From: Suillus spraguei
Taxonomy: Eukaryota; Basidiomycota; Agaricomycetes; Boletales; Suillaceae
DNA length: 64,000 nt
Reading direction: 5' to 3'
Assembly (NCBI GenBank): GCA_016800925.1
Contig: JABCPU010000039.1
Coordinates: 186,001 to 250,000 of the forward strand
Shown: piece after piece, positions 9,858 to 21,158 of the stretch
Position numbering within the stretch: position 1 is the first letter of the stretch
How the letters are laid out: every line of letters begins with the position of its first letter
Made by a program: the position numbers and the translations under genes
The notes under the pieces: generated by a model
Databases searched by the model: none
What the model saw: the letters and a program-made list of their open reading frames with translations, nothing else
Told to the model about the DNA's origin: nothing

Positions 9858-12313
9858 CATGTACCAAGCGGTTCAGGTGAGTCTCGACTAAGAATCTACA
9901 TCAACTTGCAGGTCTTATCAGTTAAAAGCATTAACTGGGCCCGGGCTGTCGCGATAAGTGTCAGTCCCATCAATCATCTCGTGGATGTATTTATACTGGT
10001 ATGTTTATAGATTACATATTTCGGATTGTAAATCCACTAGCCCTGGCTACTGTTGACGTTCTTGCTGCGAAGTTGTGTCATCCAAGTTGCGTCATCTAGC
10101 TTCATCCCTCAGCACAACCATTTAACCAAACCAATCACTACAGCCGCTGATCCGGCGCATCGCTGGGGTCGGATAAACTAGAAGTGGAGCAGCCTGATGT
10201 GCTGCCATGACCAATCGATAGTGCTGTCGATATCATTTTGGGACGGTGACAGACGACCCATGGCCTCCAGCTGTAATCAAATTCGCACCATTCTTCTCGC
10301 TTATGTATCGCCAAGAAGACATTCAAAGCCTCCAAGTTGCGTTTCCCCCTCCCCCTTACTGAGGATGTCCACTCTCAGCGATCCAACAGCAGCAGTTGAC
10401 ACCGTCAACACAATCAACCACTTGCCCACGAGTGTCTTCTATCATGCCCGTGATGATCATGAGAGGAGATTAGTGAGGAAGCTTGATTTGCGTATGTCCA
10501 TACTACTGGTCTTAAATACCCTGAACTTGGTTGGTCCAAGACTTTGCGAACTCTATTCTGATGCTTACTGTGCATCCCAGATCGACAGAACCAATATTAG
10601 GTATGTTAAATACCGTTGTACTTGCATAGATCTTATGGCGTTTATAGCAACGCTCGGTTACAAGGTTTCGAGAAAGATCTCCACCTACATGGGCAACAAT
10701 ACGCCACAACTTTGTCCATAGCATATGTTGGATATATTATTATGCAAGTGCCAGGGTGAGTCTTGTCCTTCATCGAGAAACAGCTGAACGTAGCTTTTTT
10801 CCAGGAATATGTTCATGCATTGGCTGGAGAGACCTTCTATCATCCTTCCGTCCTGTATGTTAACGTGGGGCATAATATCGGTATTGATCGGTTTGTTAAC
10901 ACTGATCGTTCGTGAAGGTGACTGCTAATAATACTCAGGGATCACAACGAAGTATACATCTTTGTTTTGCATAGTTCAGATCCTGTCTTTGATTGTTTGA
11001 CCCAAGTTATACTGGGATTGTTGTCGCTCGCTTCTTTCTTGGCTGTGCCGAAGGTCCCTTCTATCCCGGTGTGGTATTTCTTGTATCTAAATGGTACAAG
11101 CGGGACGAGCTTGCCTTGAGGATAGCTCTCGTTGCTTGTGGAGCTTTTCTGAGCTCTGCATTCGGATCCCTGTTGGCATCTGGTATACTTCACGGCATGC
11201 AGGACAAACTTGGTCGAGCTGCATGGAGGCAGGTGATGGTCGTCTCTATCACTCCTTGGAGCTGAATGATCTGTAGATGGTTGTTTTTTATTGAAGGTGG
11301 CATGACGATCTTTGTCGCAATTTGCGCGTTGTTCATACTCCCTGATTTCCCGCACAACACCAAGTGGCTCACTCCGGAGGAAAAAGCACTTGCTATCTCT
11401 CGCCTTGCAGAAGATCACTATGATGGTGCTGATGAACTCGGGAAGCAGACGACAATGCAAGGACTGCGGGATGCTGTATCTGACTGGAAGGTGTGGTGGT
11501 TTGCAGTTGCGGCCATGTTCCAGTGGATAGGGCAGTCTTTCTTCGGTTACTTCCCGACGCTGTGTGCAACACTGGGATATGACACCACTGTGACATTGCT
11601 ACTTTGTGCTCCTCCGTGGGTGTTCGCGGGCATGGTTGCATTCTTTTTTTCATGGTTAGTGGATCATTTCTATCGGAGAATCGCATCTCACAGAGATCAG
11701 GCTCTCGGATAAGCAGCAGAAGCGTTACAAATACATCGTTGTCTCCGATGCATTCGGCGCCCTTGCATTCATCATATCGATCTGTACGATGAACAAGGCT
11801 GCTCGTTATATTTCACTGTAAGTGGTATCGCTACTCGTGGAGCGCCACCCTTTTACTCAGAAATGTAGGTTCGTGGTGGCTCAAATCATGACTGGAATCC
11901 TGCTGCTCTTCGGGTGGATCAGCAACACATTCGCCAGAGAACCTGCGAAGCGCGCCGTTGCTATTGCTTTGATGAATTCAATGGGACAGGCAGGCAATGT
12001 TATTGGATCGTCAGTGGCCTTTTCACTGGTCTCTTGCTCTCGCTAACTATTCATGACTGCAACTTTTCGAATAGATACGCATTTCCGTCGAACTGGGGTC
12101 CGACATATCGTTACTCCTATATCATCTCCGTCGCTGCACTTGGAGTTGCGACAGGCATGCTTGGTGGTATGTATTTGTATTTGAAGCGTTTGAATGAGCA
12201 AAATGAGAGGAGCGAGCGGGATGTGAAGGATGTGAATGATGTTCGGGAGACTGGTTTTAAATATCTGATGTAGTTAAAGATTGCAATGTCGGTCGCTTAG
12301 ACTCTGAGCGGCC
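9858..12313 (+). repeat. Segmental tandem duplication, unit A
   Basis: Aligns with 13,229-15,671 from ACATGTACCA upstream of the transporter to ACTCTGAGCGGCC just past its stop. The promoter region is included, so the whole gene with flanks was duplicated. About 0.9 kb of unrelated DNA separates the units. Confidence 0.88.
10365..12273 (+). CDS. MFS transporter, allantoate permease/ACS-type, intact copy
   Basis: Ten exons: 10365-10529, 10581-10600, 10648-10755, 10805-10890, 10939-10951, 11007-11228, 11277-11654, 11701-11817, 11869-12009, 12075-12273. They add to 1,449 nt, 482 aa. Family marks: IDRTNISNARL at the end of the first membrane helix, ARFFLGCAEGPFYPG, the SKWYKRDE loop, WLFFIEGG, and the LPDFP...WLTPEE central loop. 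These match the anion:cation symporter group of plasma-membrane permeases (allantoate, nicotinate, pantothenate); the substrate cannot be read from sequence. Two micro-exons (20 and 13 nt) occur. The intron 11229-11276 appears to be GC-AG, the only choice that keeps the conserved A-W-R-W-L frame. A near copy lies 3.35 kb downstream. Confidence 0.88.
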
Positions 12314-13228
12314 TGCCAGTTACCACACTTCTCGGTGCCCATCAGGGGTCTATGAGACACCCAGTTTCTGAGACCCTTCGCCATCTAATGATAGTACATA
12401 CTCTTGCATTCCATCGTCGCGAGCCTCCAGCACCTCCTGCGCCACGCCCACTGCTAGGAATATCATCTCACATTCTTGTCGTTGTTCAGTTTTAAGTGTG
12501 TGATTTGGGTCTGCCAGGACCCATTTCCGTTATTGTTTGCGCACTTTTCGAACTCACCACGCCACTCGGAAGATTAATCTTTGTCAATCCCAAATCCTCT
12601 CCGAGCACCAGCTGCTTCCTTCGAATTTCACGAGATCCACGCGCCTCGTCGCCCCAGACCCTGCCAAGTAGGCTGGTAAAGCAAGACCTTCCCATACCCA
12701 CAACAAATTAAAACTAAACAACCTCTTCTTTGATTCGTTTATCTGAGATCTCAACTCTCTTAGCCTCGTCTCACCCCCCGAAAGTAATATTCGTCTCACA
12801 ACTCACCACCATCTTTATCTAGCTTCGCTCTATAACCCTTGTGCTACGCACAGTCTCAAGTTGACGAATATTATGTCTCGAGTCCGTTCCTCTCATCTTC
12901 TCTCAAACTACTAGTATGCGTGAATATAAAGGTGGACGTTCCAAAGCGGATCGTGAGCTTGCGAAAGTTGGCACACGAAGCATGGCCTTCAAGCTTGGAA
13001 GCAGTCACATGAATATTCGCCTTGTGTGCTTCCATCCTAGCGAAGCACACATCCGAGTTCGCCCCATTCAAAAGGATTCGTCTTCAGGATCGGCGCTGCA
13101 TTCTTCCTTCTCTCCGCCCACCTCCTTTTGCCCGTCGCTCTCCCGTTTTCTCGCGCCCACCTACCTCACTGTTTGCTACCTCTAGTGTGTTTTGGTCTGG
13201 ATTAGTGTTTTCTTTCGGACCCAGTTGC
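12314..13228 (+). other. Spacer between the duplicated units; no gene seen
   Basis: Contains short reading frames on both strands at about 12,490-12,800 and pyrimidine-rich stretches near 13,090-13,190. None resembles a known protein. Confidence 0.55.
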
Positions 13229-15671
13229 ACATGTACCAGCAGTTCAGACGAGTCTCGACTAAGAATCTGCATCAACTTGCAAGTCGTTTTGAGTTAAAAG
13301 CATCGCCCGGTTAGTCCCATCAATTATTCCGTGCATGTGTTTATATTAATATGTATATAGGTTACATATTCCAGACCGTAAATCCACTGGTCCTGGCACG
13401 GGGCTCCTGTCGACATGACCGCTGCGAAGTTCTGTAACCCCAGTTGCATCATCTAGCATCATCCTTCAGCACAACCATTTAGCCAAAACCAATCACCAGA
13501 CCCGCTGATCCGGCGCATCGCTGGGATCGGATGAACTAGAAGTTGATCTTGGTGGAGCAGCCTGATTTGCTGTCATGATCAATCGATAGCGCAGTCAATA
13601 TTATTTTGGGACGTTGGCAGACGACCCATCGTAATCAAATTCGCGGCATTCTTCTCACCTACATACGTGTCGTCCGAATGCAAAGCCTATGTGTTACGTT
13701 TCCCCCTAAGGATGACCACTCTCAATAATTCAACAGCAGTTCACACCGTTGACACAATCAACAACTTTCCCACTTGCACCCTGCCTCATCCCCGCGATGA
13801 CCACGAAAGGATATTACTGAGGAAGCTTGATTTGCGTATGTCCATACTGGTGATCTTTTATGCCCTAAACCTGGTCAGGTCGATTTTTTTGCGAACTCTA
13901 CGAACTCTATTCTGATGCTTACTGTGCATCCCAGATCGACAGAGCCAACATCACGTATGTTACATACCGTTGTACTTGCATTGATCTTATGGGCGTTTAT
14001 AGCAACGCTCGGTTACAAGGTTTAGAGAAAGATCTCCACCTACATGGGCAACAATACGCTACGACTTTGTCCATCCTATATGTTGGCTATATTTTCATGC
14101 AAGTGCCAGGGCAAGTTTCGCCCTTCATTGAGAAACAGCTGAACGTAACTTTTCTTCAGGAATATGTTCTTACACTGGCTGGAGAAACCTTCTATCATCC
14201 TTCCGTCCTGTTTGTTAGCATGGGGTATAATATCAGTATTAACAGGTTTGTTGATACTGATCAATTATGAAGATGACTGCTAATGATGCTCAGGGATCAC
14301 AACGAAGTATATATCTTTGTTTTGCACAGTTCAGATCCAGTCTTTGATTGTTTGACCCAAGTTATACTGGGATTGTTGTCGCTCGCTTCTTTCTGGCTGT
14401 GCCGAAGCTCCCTTCTATCCAGGTATGGTATTTCTTGTATCTAAATGGTACAAGCGGGACGAGCTTGCCTTGAGGATAGCTCTCGTTGCTTGTGGATCTT
14501 TTCTGAGCTCTGCATTCGGATCCCTGTTGGCATCTGGTATACTTCACGGCATGCAGGACAAACTTGGTCAAGCTGCATGGAGGCAGGTGATGGTCGTCTT
14601 TATCACTCCTTGGAGCTGAATGATCTGTAGATGGCTGTTTTTTATTGAAGGTGGCATCACGATCTTTGTCGCGATTTGCGCGTTGTTCATACTCCCTGAT
14701 TTCCCGCACAACACCAAGTGGCTCACTCCGGAGGAAAGAGCACTTGCTATCTCTCGCCTTGCAGAAGATGGCTATGGCAAGGTTGGTGAGCTTGGGAAGC
14801 AGACGACAATGCAAGGACTGCGGGATGCTGTGTCTGACTGGAAGGTGTGGTGGTTTGCAGTTGCGGCCATGTTCCAGATAATGGCGCAGTCTCTCTTCGG
14901 TTACTTCCCGACGCTGTGCGCGACACTGGGATATGACACAACTGTGACATTGCTACTTTGTGCTCCTCCGTGGGTGTTCGCGAGCATGGTCGCATTCTTC
15001 CTTGCATGGTTAGTGGACCATTTATATCAGAAAATTGCATCTCATAGAGATCAGGCTCTCTGACAAGCAACAGAGGCGTTACAAATACTTCGCTGTCTCC
15101 AATTCACTCGGCGCCCTTGCATTAATCACATCGATATGTACGATGAACAAGGCTGCTCGTTATATTTCACTGTAAGTGGTATCGCTACTCATGGAGCGTC
15201 ACTCTTGTACTCAGAAATGTAGGTTCCTGATGGCTCAAATGGTCACTGCATACTTCCTGCTCTTCGGGTGGATCAGCAACACATTCGCCAGAGAACCTGC
15301 GAAACGCGCCGCTGCTATTGCTTTGGTGAACGCACTGGGACAGACAGGCAATATTATTGGATCGTCAGCGACCTTGTCATTGATCTCTTGCTCTCGCTGA
15401 CTATTTACGACTGCATTTGTCGTATAGATACGTATTTCCGTCGAACTGGGGTCCGACATATCGTTATTCCTATACCATCTGCATCGCTGCACTTGGAGTT
15501 TCGACAGGCATGTTGGGTGGTATGTATTTGTATTTGAAGCATTTGAATAAGCAAATTGAGAGGAGCGAGCGGGATGATGAGAAGGATGTGAATGATGTTC
15601 GGGAGATTAGTTTTAAACATCTGGTGTAGTTAAAGATTGCAATATCGATTGTTTAGACTCTGAGCGGCCAG
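13229..15671 (+). repeat. Segmental tandem duplication, unit B
   Basis: Second copy of the unit at 9,858-12,313, including upstream sequence and the 3' end down to the shared ACTCTGAGCGGCC. Exon sequence is better conserved than intron and upstream sequence. Confidence 0.88.
13712..15629 (+). pseudogene. MFS transporter, ACS-type, frameshifted second copy
   Basis: Same exon plan as the transporter starting at 10,365, read from the equivalent ATG. It follows the intact copy through IDRANI and ITTNYTG, then lacks one T near 14,393 (TTTCTGGCTG against TTTCTTGGCTG). This breaks the conserved FFLGCAEGPFYPG motif. Downstream exons remain open and conserved to the TAG at 15,627-15,629, so damage is either recent or a sequence error. 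The third intron begins GCAAGT where the intact copy has GTGAGT, and the GC-AG intron of the first copy is shared. If the frame were intact, the protein would be about 480 aa with the same unknown substrate. Confidence 0.8.
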
Positions 15672-15717
15672 TGACATCGCGGCGTGGTTGATGGTTGTTT
15701 ACCCGTTAACACTGACA

Positions 15718-15830
15718 ACATGGATTCCGAGATAGCTGTCAGGTTAAAGGTAAACATCTCTCTGGTGTCGGACATCATTCATACTCTGCAAGACATCGTA
15801 AGTGACGAGTTTCATATGCATTCACAACTG
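15718..15830 (+). repeat. Fragment similar to the region upstream of the F-box gene
   Basis: About 50 bases around GGTGTCGGACATCATTCAT and ACATCGTAAGTG recur at 17,828-17,880 with few differences, and weaker similarity extends outward on both sides. Probably a partial duplicate of the 5' part of the F-box gene. Confidence 0.6.
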
Positions 15831-17777
15831 ATGCAACAATATATTGGTCTGCCCAGACTTGCGTATTTCTCTTTCAAATCTACTTTGGTACATCCAATAA
15901 CTTCAAGTACGATGACGAAACTTGGAATAGACATTGAAACGAATTCATATCGAGGATATCTTTCTCATCTCACACAGTACTGCTAGTTGACACGTAGTCA
16001 TGCTCCTGGCAAGCAATTGAATTTGTAGTAGTTGCTGCATCGGAGTGGGCCACAAGCCTAGCATGATATTGTTAGGATGAGGGATGGTCCCAGTACATAC
16101 TACAAACATCTGCATGACCATGAATATTATGAAGAAAGTCTGAGTATTCGTAGAACATGAGAACTATGAAAATGATGAATCAGAGTCGCGTACAAAGGTC
16201 AGTAATGGATTGGCGTACCGCTGAGATCGTCGGAGAAATTAACCAATGCAAGTGTAAGCATGGCGCTTACCTATGCTTATCGATGACGCAGATGATGGCG
16301 CACGCATGACGACTCAGCTTGCGCCCTTCGATGATCGAACACCGCCATCTGATATCAGTCCTTATATATACCTATACGCGCGCCCAGAGAGACTCACCTC
16401 ATGTACTCTCAGAATCCCATACGCTCTTCCACTGATATTTGAGCTTGGTAACTTGAGTATTTTATTCTCAATTCATACCTACCACACCTCATCGTTGTTA
16501 CGATCATCACTCCCATGGCAACTCTGATAGCCAGGAAGATAATGACGAGGAATTTCAACACATGTCTGGTGATGTCCATTCCTACCCCTGGTTAACATAT
16601 GAAATAGAGTAGACAAGAAATTGCATCAGTCAAATGCTGTAGAACACATGCAATCCTGACTTAGCGCAATGTAATCATCGAGGTCTCACATGACATCGAA
16701 CCCGCCTCGCTGGTCCGAATTACAAAGCGCGATAGGTCTCTCAAAAAATGACCTGGTTACATTCTATCAGAAAGATGAGTTAGGGATCAACAGTATCATT
16801 GGTAAATGCCACTAACAGATCCACCTATATCATTAGATCTGCCAGCGCACATAACTGCGTAATCAATCCAATGAAAGTACTGCTTTTCGCTTCCATTGAG
16901 AAGTCGGTCGGATCCTCGGTCGTTCCATACGCGCTGCAGCGCCCATCTTTTGGATGTCTTCATCAGGCTACAATGTCACAAAGACTCATGCGGTATTACT
17001 GATGAAAAATCCAATGCACAACGCACAGTGCACTGCACTAGATTTAGGCAATAGTGCTCTGAAAATACAAACACTGTTAGTATGTATGTTGTTGGCTTGC
17101 ATACTTTGCAGTGTGTCCACTCAATGACCATTGAGAATCAGTCTCCCGTATGCCTGCGGACCAAATAGAGGAAGGGATAGTTGTTCCTTTTGCGTCAAAC
17201 ACGAATATCCGGAGCATTTCCTTTGCACATGCTGACTCAGATTAGCACAGATCGAGACCAATTTTACAACATGCGTTATTTCCAGTTCCCAGTCGTTAAG
17301 ACACGATCGGGATGTATGGTTATGAGGGCAGTTGTACAAAGGTGGGCGATTGTCCAAATATGGGAAATGGGGCAGGTGAAGAGTGGGTGTATAAAGACAA
17401 GGGAAGGGACTTGGGGGAGTAAGTAATCCGTTTCTTTGAAAGGAGAAACTTGACCTATCCATTAAAAACCCGTCCCAGGCTAACAAACACAGAAGCCGAT
17501 ATTGGAACCGAAAAATAGTGCTTGTAGTACTTTGGGCATGTCTGGCATCTAAAAAGGACCTCAAGGCCTCAGGGATCGGTCAAGAGCGAAGGGATGCAAC
17601 CAGGCTTCGGAAGCTTGCATCGGAAGCACATGGATCAGCCACGTGATCCAATATTTTGCTCCGACTCGGATGACTCGGAACATCCGTACCAGCCCTAGTG
17701 ACTAGTAAGTAGTCTCCAAACCACACACAAGGGAGACAGTCGTTCCTCTTGAATATGCCAGCGGCTAGTAGTATCAA
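15831..17777 (+). other. Long stretch without a recognisable gene
   Basis: Only short reading frames without family resemblance, including a 147-codon frame on the minus strand near 17,121-17,564 that is proline/leucine-rich and not protein-like. No repeats of note. Confidence 0.55.
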
Positions 17778-18039
17778 CATGACAATCGAGGAGATGCGGC
17801 AGCCAACTCAAAGGAAATTTTCTCCCTGGTGTCGGACATCATTCATGCTCTACAAGACATCGTAAGTGTCGAGTTTCGTAGGCGCTCTTTCTTGGACTCA
17901 TTCACTTCAGCTTGCACGCCCAACTCAAGTTCCCGTATATACTTTCCGATATATTTGTCAGATGTTGTTTTACTGATGATCACCAGATTCCAGACCTCGA
18001 AACCCCATACCTCAGAGCTAGTTCCCTGATGCGAACAAC

Positions 18040-19236
18040 AAGCTCAAAAATAGGGCTGTCATCACTGAAAGCAAGCAACAGCTAGATGCGATTGTTCACG
18101 AGATCCCAGGCCTGCAAACAGTCATGGATAGTATCAACAATCTTCATCAGCAACTCGCCGAAAAGAAGGACAAGATTACCCAGTCCATGAATTCACACAA
18201 GAGACTTGCATCGGCTCTCTCGCGCTTGCCGACTGAAATCTTATCCCACATTTTCATGTACTGTCTCCCGGAAGATAAGTACTTGTCACCTGCGTCAAAG
18301 TTGGCCCCTGTGCTGCTGACAAGAATATGCAGACGATGGAGGGATGTTGCTGTGAGCACGCCTACCAGGTCTATGGTATAGTCTGTTTGTGGAAATAAAC
18401 GATAGAGACTGGAAGAAAGTAGCCTTCGGTTGTGACTCGTGGCTCAAGCGATCACAACAATGTCTTCTCTCATTGGCGGTCAAGTGCGTCAGAAACGATA
18501 CGACCGACCAATAAAGCTTTCTTTGGCCTTACATGAATCATATCTCGTCACTCTATATCTGTTTTTTTCCTCCTCCTACCCCGTCATTCCATTGGTGCCA
18601 ACGGGCCTCATAGCGCTTCAGGAGCTGACCATATATCGTTCTTATCAAGATTCAACTCTTGTACAATGGCTCTCGCGACTACCGCTCACGCTTCATAGTT
18701 TCAAGCTACTGGGGCTGTGCTTCGATATCAGGCAGCTATCTTCATTATTAAATCCTGTATTGTCCCACCTGATAAACGTCCACATCGAGATGCCGACGTC
18801 CTCTTATTACTCTATCTATGTCCTAACCTCTCCTCGTTGATGGCTCGTATTACATCGGACACATTGCTGAGACCAATACCATTTACGCACACCAAAATTC
18901 AAGCCTTGCGCATCGCAAATGATGTTATATGCATGCACATTCTTTCACTTCCTTGTTCAAGGCTTTTCCATTCCCCAACTTGCGTGTGCCCGAGGCTAGG
19001 GATATATTACCGTGACCCATGAGGAGTTCAAGAAAATTTTGGAGCGTTCAAATTGTTCCCTGGAGAGTCTTATTTTCTGTTTCGGAGTGTGGACGACAGA
19101 TGAGGAGCGGGCGGAATACACTGCACTCATTCCTTCCATGGAAGTAGTGGTGGCCGTGGATGACAAGCGGCCAAATTACTATGACTTAATACTCCCGCAC
19201 GGAGATGACATGGCAACCCATAGATCTCATCGATAA
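18040..19236 (+). pseudogene. F-box-like/LRR-type protein, broken
   Basis: A coiled-coil start (MDSINNLHQQLAEKKDKITQ) leads into an F-box-like domain, SRLPTEILSHIFMYCLPED, then LLTRICRRWRDVAVSTP. This architecture is typical of the very large agaricomycete F-box families, which act as substrate adaptors of SCF ubiquitin ligases. The later part (18,439-19,236) is leucine-rich repeat-like and ends with LERSNCSLESLIFCFGV. The frame changes near 18,030, 18,368, 18,480 and 18,800, each by one or two bases, so the gene is not readable as it stands. The upstream exon may begin near 17,780. Confidence 0.72.
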
Positions 19237-19758
19237 ATCAGAAGGGATTCTGCCTATGATACAATTATCAAGGGTACGTTCTAAAGCTGAATGTCGTAGA
19301 CAGGGTTGATGCTGTACCGTTAGGACACTATAGGTTGTTCTTTGTTACCGGTGTTGACCAGTTCACTGTCTAGGCCATTCTTCCAAAGCGCCGATATAGA
19401 TTACGGTCTGAGATCTGGTGGATCTCACCACTCCTGTAAATGGACCTTGGATCTATGATTATTCAATCTTTCATGGATCCAGAAATATATACTGTGATGC
19501 TCCGATCGGATTGTTGGCCACATGAAGGCAGAAACATACACAACGCATCCAAATGGACTTCTCGTCATTGCATCGTGGACTTTCAATAAGAATGAACAAC
19601 TCAAGTGTGGATGCAAAGCTGAATGCATCGAGCAAAAGAACCACTATCCCATCTAGTGAATAATGGTGAGCCACAGGACATGTTCCGTAAAGGATGGACC
19701 ATGCAGTGGAAACACAACTCGACCACACCCACACACTCAAAGCGGCGCTCGACCCGCA

Positions 19759-19766
19759 TATAAATA
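19759..19766 (+). promoter_or_regulatory. Likely TATA box of the WRWIN-repeat gene
   Basis: TATAAATA lies about 120 bases upstream of the first 5' UTR intron donor and 166 bases before the genomic ATG. Confidence 0.5.
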
Positions 19767-19883
19767 CTATCTTGATGGCCAAGTTCGCCATCTATTCCTT
19801 ACCCACTACACCTGCTGCCACTGACACTGCGAACACTGCGTAGACATCCCCTTAACATTTAAATCCACAATCTGCTATCCCAG

Positions 19884-19931
19884 GTACGTGTATCCCCAGC
19901 ATCTACATTTTCTAACTGATTTACTCCTCAG
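19884..19931 (+). other. 5' UTR intron directly abutting the start codon
   Basis: GTACGT donor, CTAAC branch-like site (about 19,914), CTCAG acceptor; the next base is the A of the start ATG at 19,932. Confidence 0.65.
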
Positions 19932-21158
19932 ATGACCCAATCCACCTCTCACACCTCCTCATTGGACGGTTCCGATTCTTCCAATGTAACACAATATACA
20001 CCCAATACTGGCATGTACATGAATCAATTTCCCTGGCCCCAGCCCGCATACATTCCTCACCAAGGCTATGCCCCTGTGCACTCCTACTACCCGTACGGCG
20101 TGCCGCCTAATGGGATGTATGGTACTGCTCCCCCATACACGCCCGCTGCACCTCCGCCTGGTGTGGGGCCTGGAGCTGCACATCACGCACTTCAAGTGGG
20201 ACAAAATAGTTATTACCCCCCTGCAGCAGCCGATGTCTCATGTGCCGCTTACATTGGTCCACACTCATTGCCAACCGCAGTTGGTTCTGACCCACAGCGC
20301 CCACCCGCACCCCCCTTGTACAATCAATCCTTCTCATCCAGTTCTTTTCCAACAACCACAACGCATTATACAGGTCACGATGCGCACCAGAGCCACCCTC
20401 CAGCCATATCGCAACAAGCACACCTCCACCAGCCTCCTGCAGCTGAACTTGCAACTGGTTCTGCTTCCACTAGTTTGTCGGTGAGCAACAAGCGCGCCGC
20501 TGAAGAGTGTGTTGCAGACGACCGCAATTCCAAACGGCACAAGGGGGGCGCCGAAACCCCTGATTTTGAGGTGGTTCTTGAGGTAGAGCACGCCGCTTTA
20601 GTGGAACCTATACTTCCCCCACCTCAAGTACGAGAGATTACACTTGAAGAGGTCGACGGAGACCTTGAATTCTGGAGATGGATTAATGATATAGCGGACC
20701 TTCCCCCACCTCAAGTACGCGAGGTTACACTTGCAGAGGCCGGCGGAGACATTAAGTTCTGGAGGTGGATTAATGATCTAGCGGACTCTGTAGACCCCGC
20801 ACCTCCCCTCTGCGACTCTCCAGCATCCTCATCACTGGAGACCTTGGTCACAGAGGTCGTCGAAAACACCCACCCTGATTTTGGGGCCGGTAATGAGATC
20901 GAGGACATTGTTTTGGTGGAACCTGCGCCTGCCCTATTTCAATTACCAGAGATTCCACTGGCAGCCGTCGGCGGAGACCTTGACCTTTGGAGGTGGATTA
21001 ATAATATAGAGGTTATCCCCCTCTCCGACTCTCCAGTATCTCCATCACTAGAGAACCAGATCACAGAAGACATCGAGGAAGACACCGAGGAAGACGCCGA
21101 AGACTTGTATTCTTGGATGTCAAAACATGGTATGGCGCCTATTTTTAAAAACAACTAA
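19932..21158 (+). CDS. Unrecognised 408-aa protein with three WRWIN repeats
   Basis: A single uninterrupted exon. Residues 1-180 are low complexity, rich in Pro, Tyr, Gln, His and Ala, like disordered activation or prion-like regions. A basic patch (NKRAAEECVADDRNSKRHK) near 188-206 could be a bipartite nuclear signal. The C-terminal half holds three copies of a unit of about 30 residues, ending GDLEFWRWINDIAD, GDIKFWRWINDLAD and GDLDLWRWINNIEV; the first two begin PPPQVRE. Acidic linkers join them. I know no named family with this repeat. Context (TATA box, leader intron, long open frame) argues for a real gene. A transcription-related or condensate-forming role is only a guess. Confidence 0.75.
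   Translation: MTQSTSHTSSLDGSDSSNVTQYTPNTGMYMNQFPWPQPAYIPHQGYAPVHSYYPYGVPPNGMYGTAPPYTPAAPPPGVGPGAAHHALQVGQNSYYPPAAADVSCAAYIGPHSLPTAVGSDPQRPPAPPLYNQSFSSSSFPTTTTHYTGHDAHQSHPPAISQQAHLHQPPAAELATGSASTSLSVSNKRAAEECVADDRNSKRHKGGAETPDFEVVLEVEHAALVEPILPPPQVREITLEEVDGDLEFWRWINDIADLPPPQVREVTLAEAGGDIKFWRWINDLADSVDPAPPLCDSPASSSLETLVTEVVENTHPDFGAGNEIEDIVLVEPAPALFQLPEIPLAAVGGDLDLWRWINNIEVIPLSDSPVSPSLENQITEDIEEDTEEDAEDLYSWMSKHGMAPIFKNN

Noticed and set aside
17121..17564. 147-codon minus-strand frame
   Set aside because: Composition is proline/leucine/serine-rich without domain features, no splice or promoter context.
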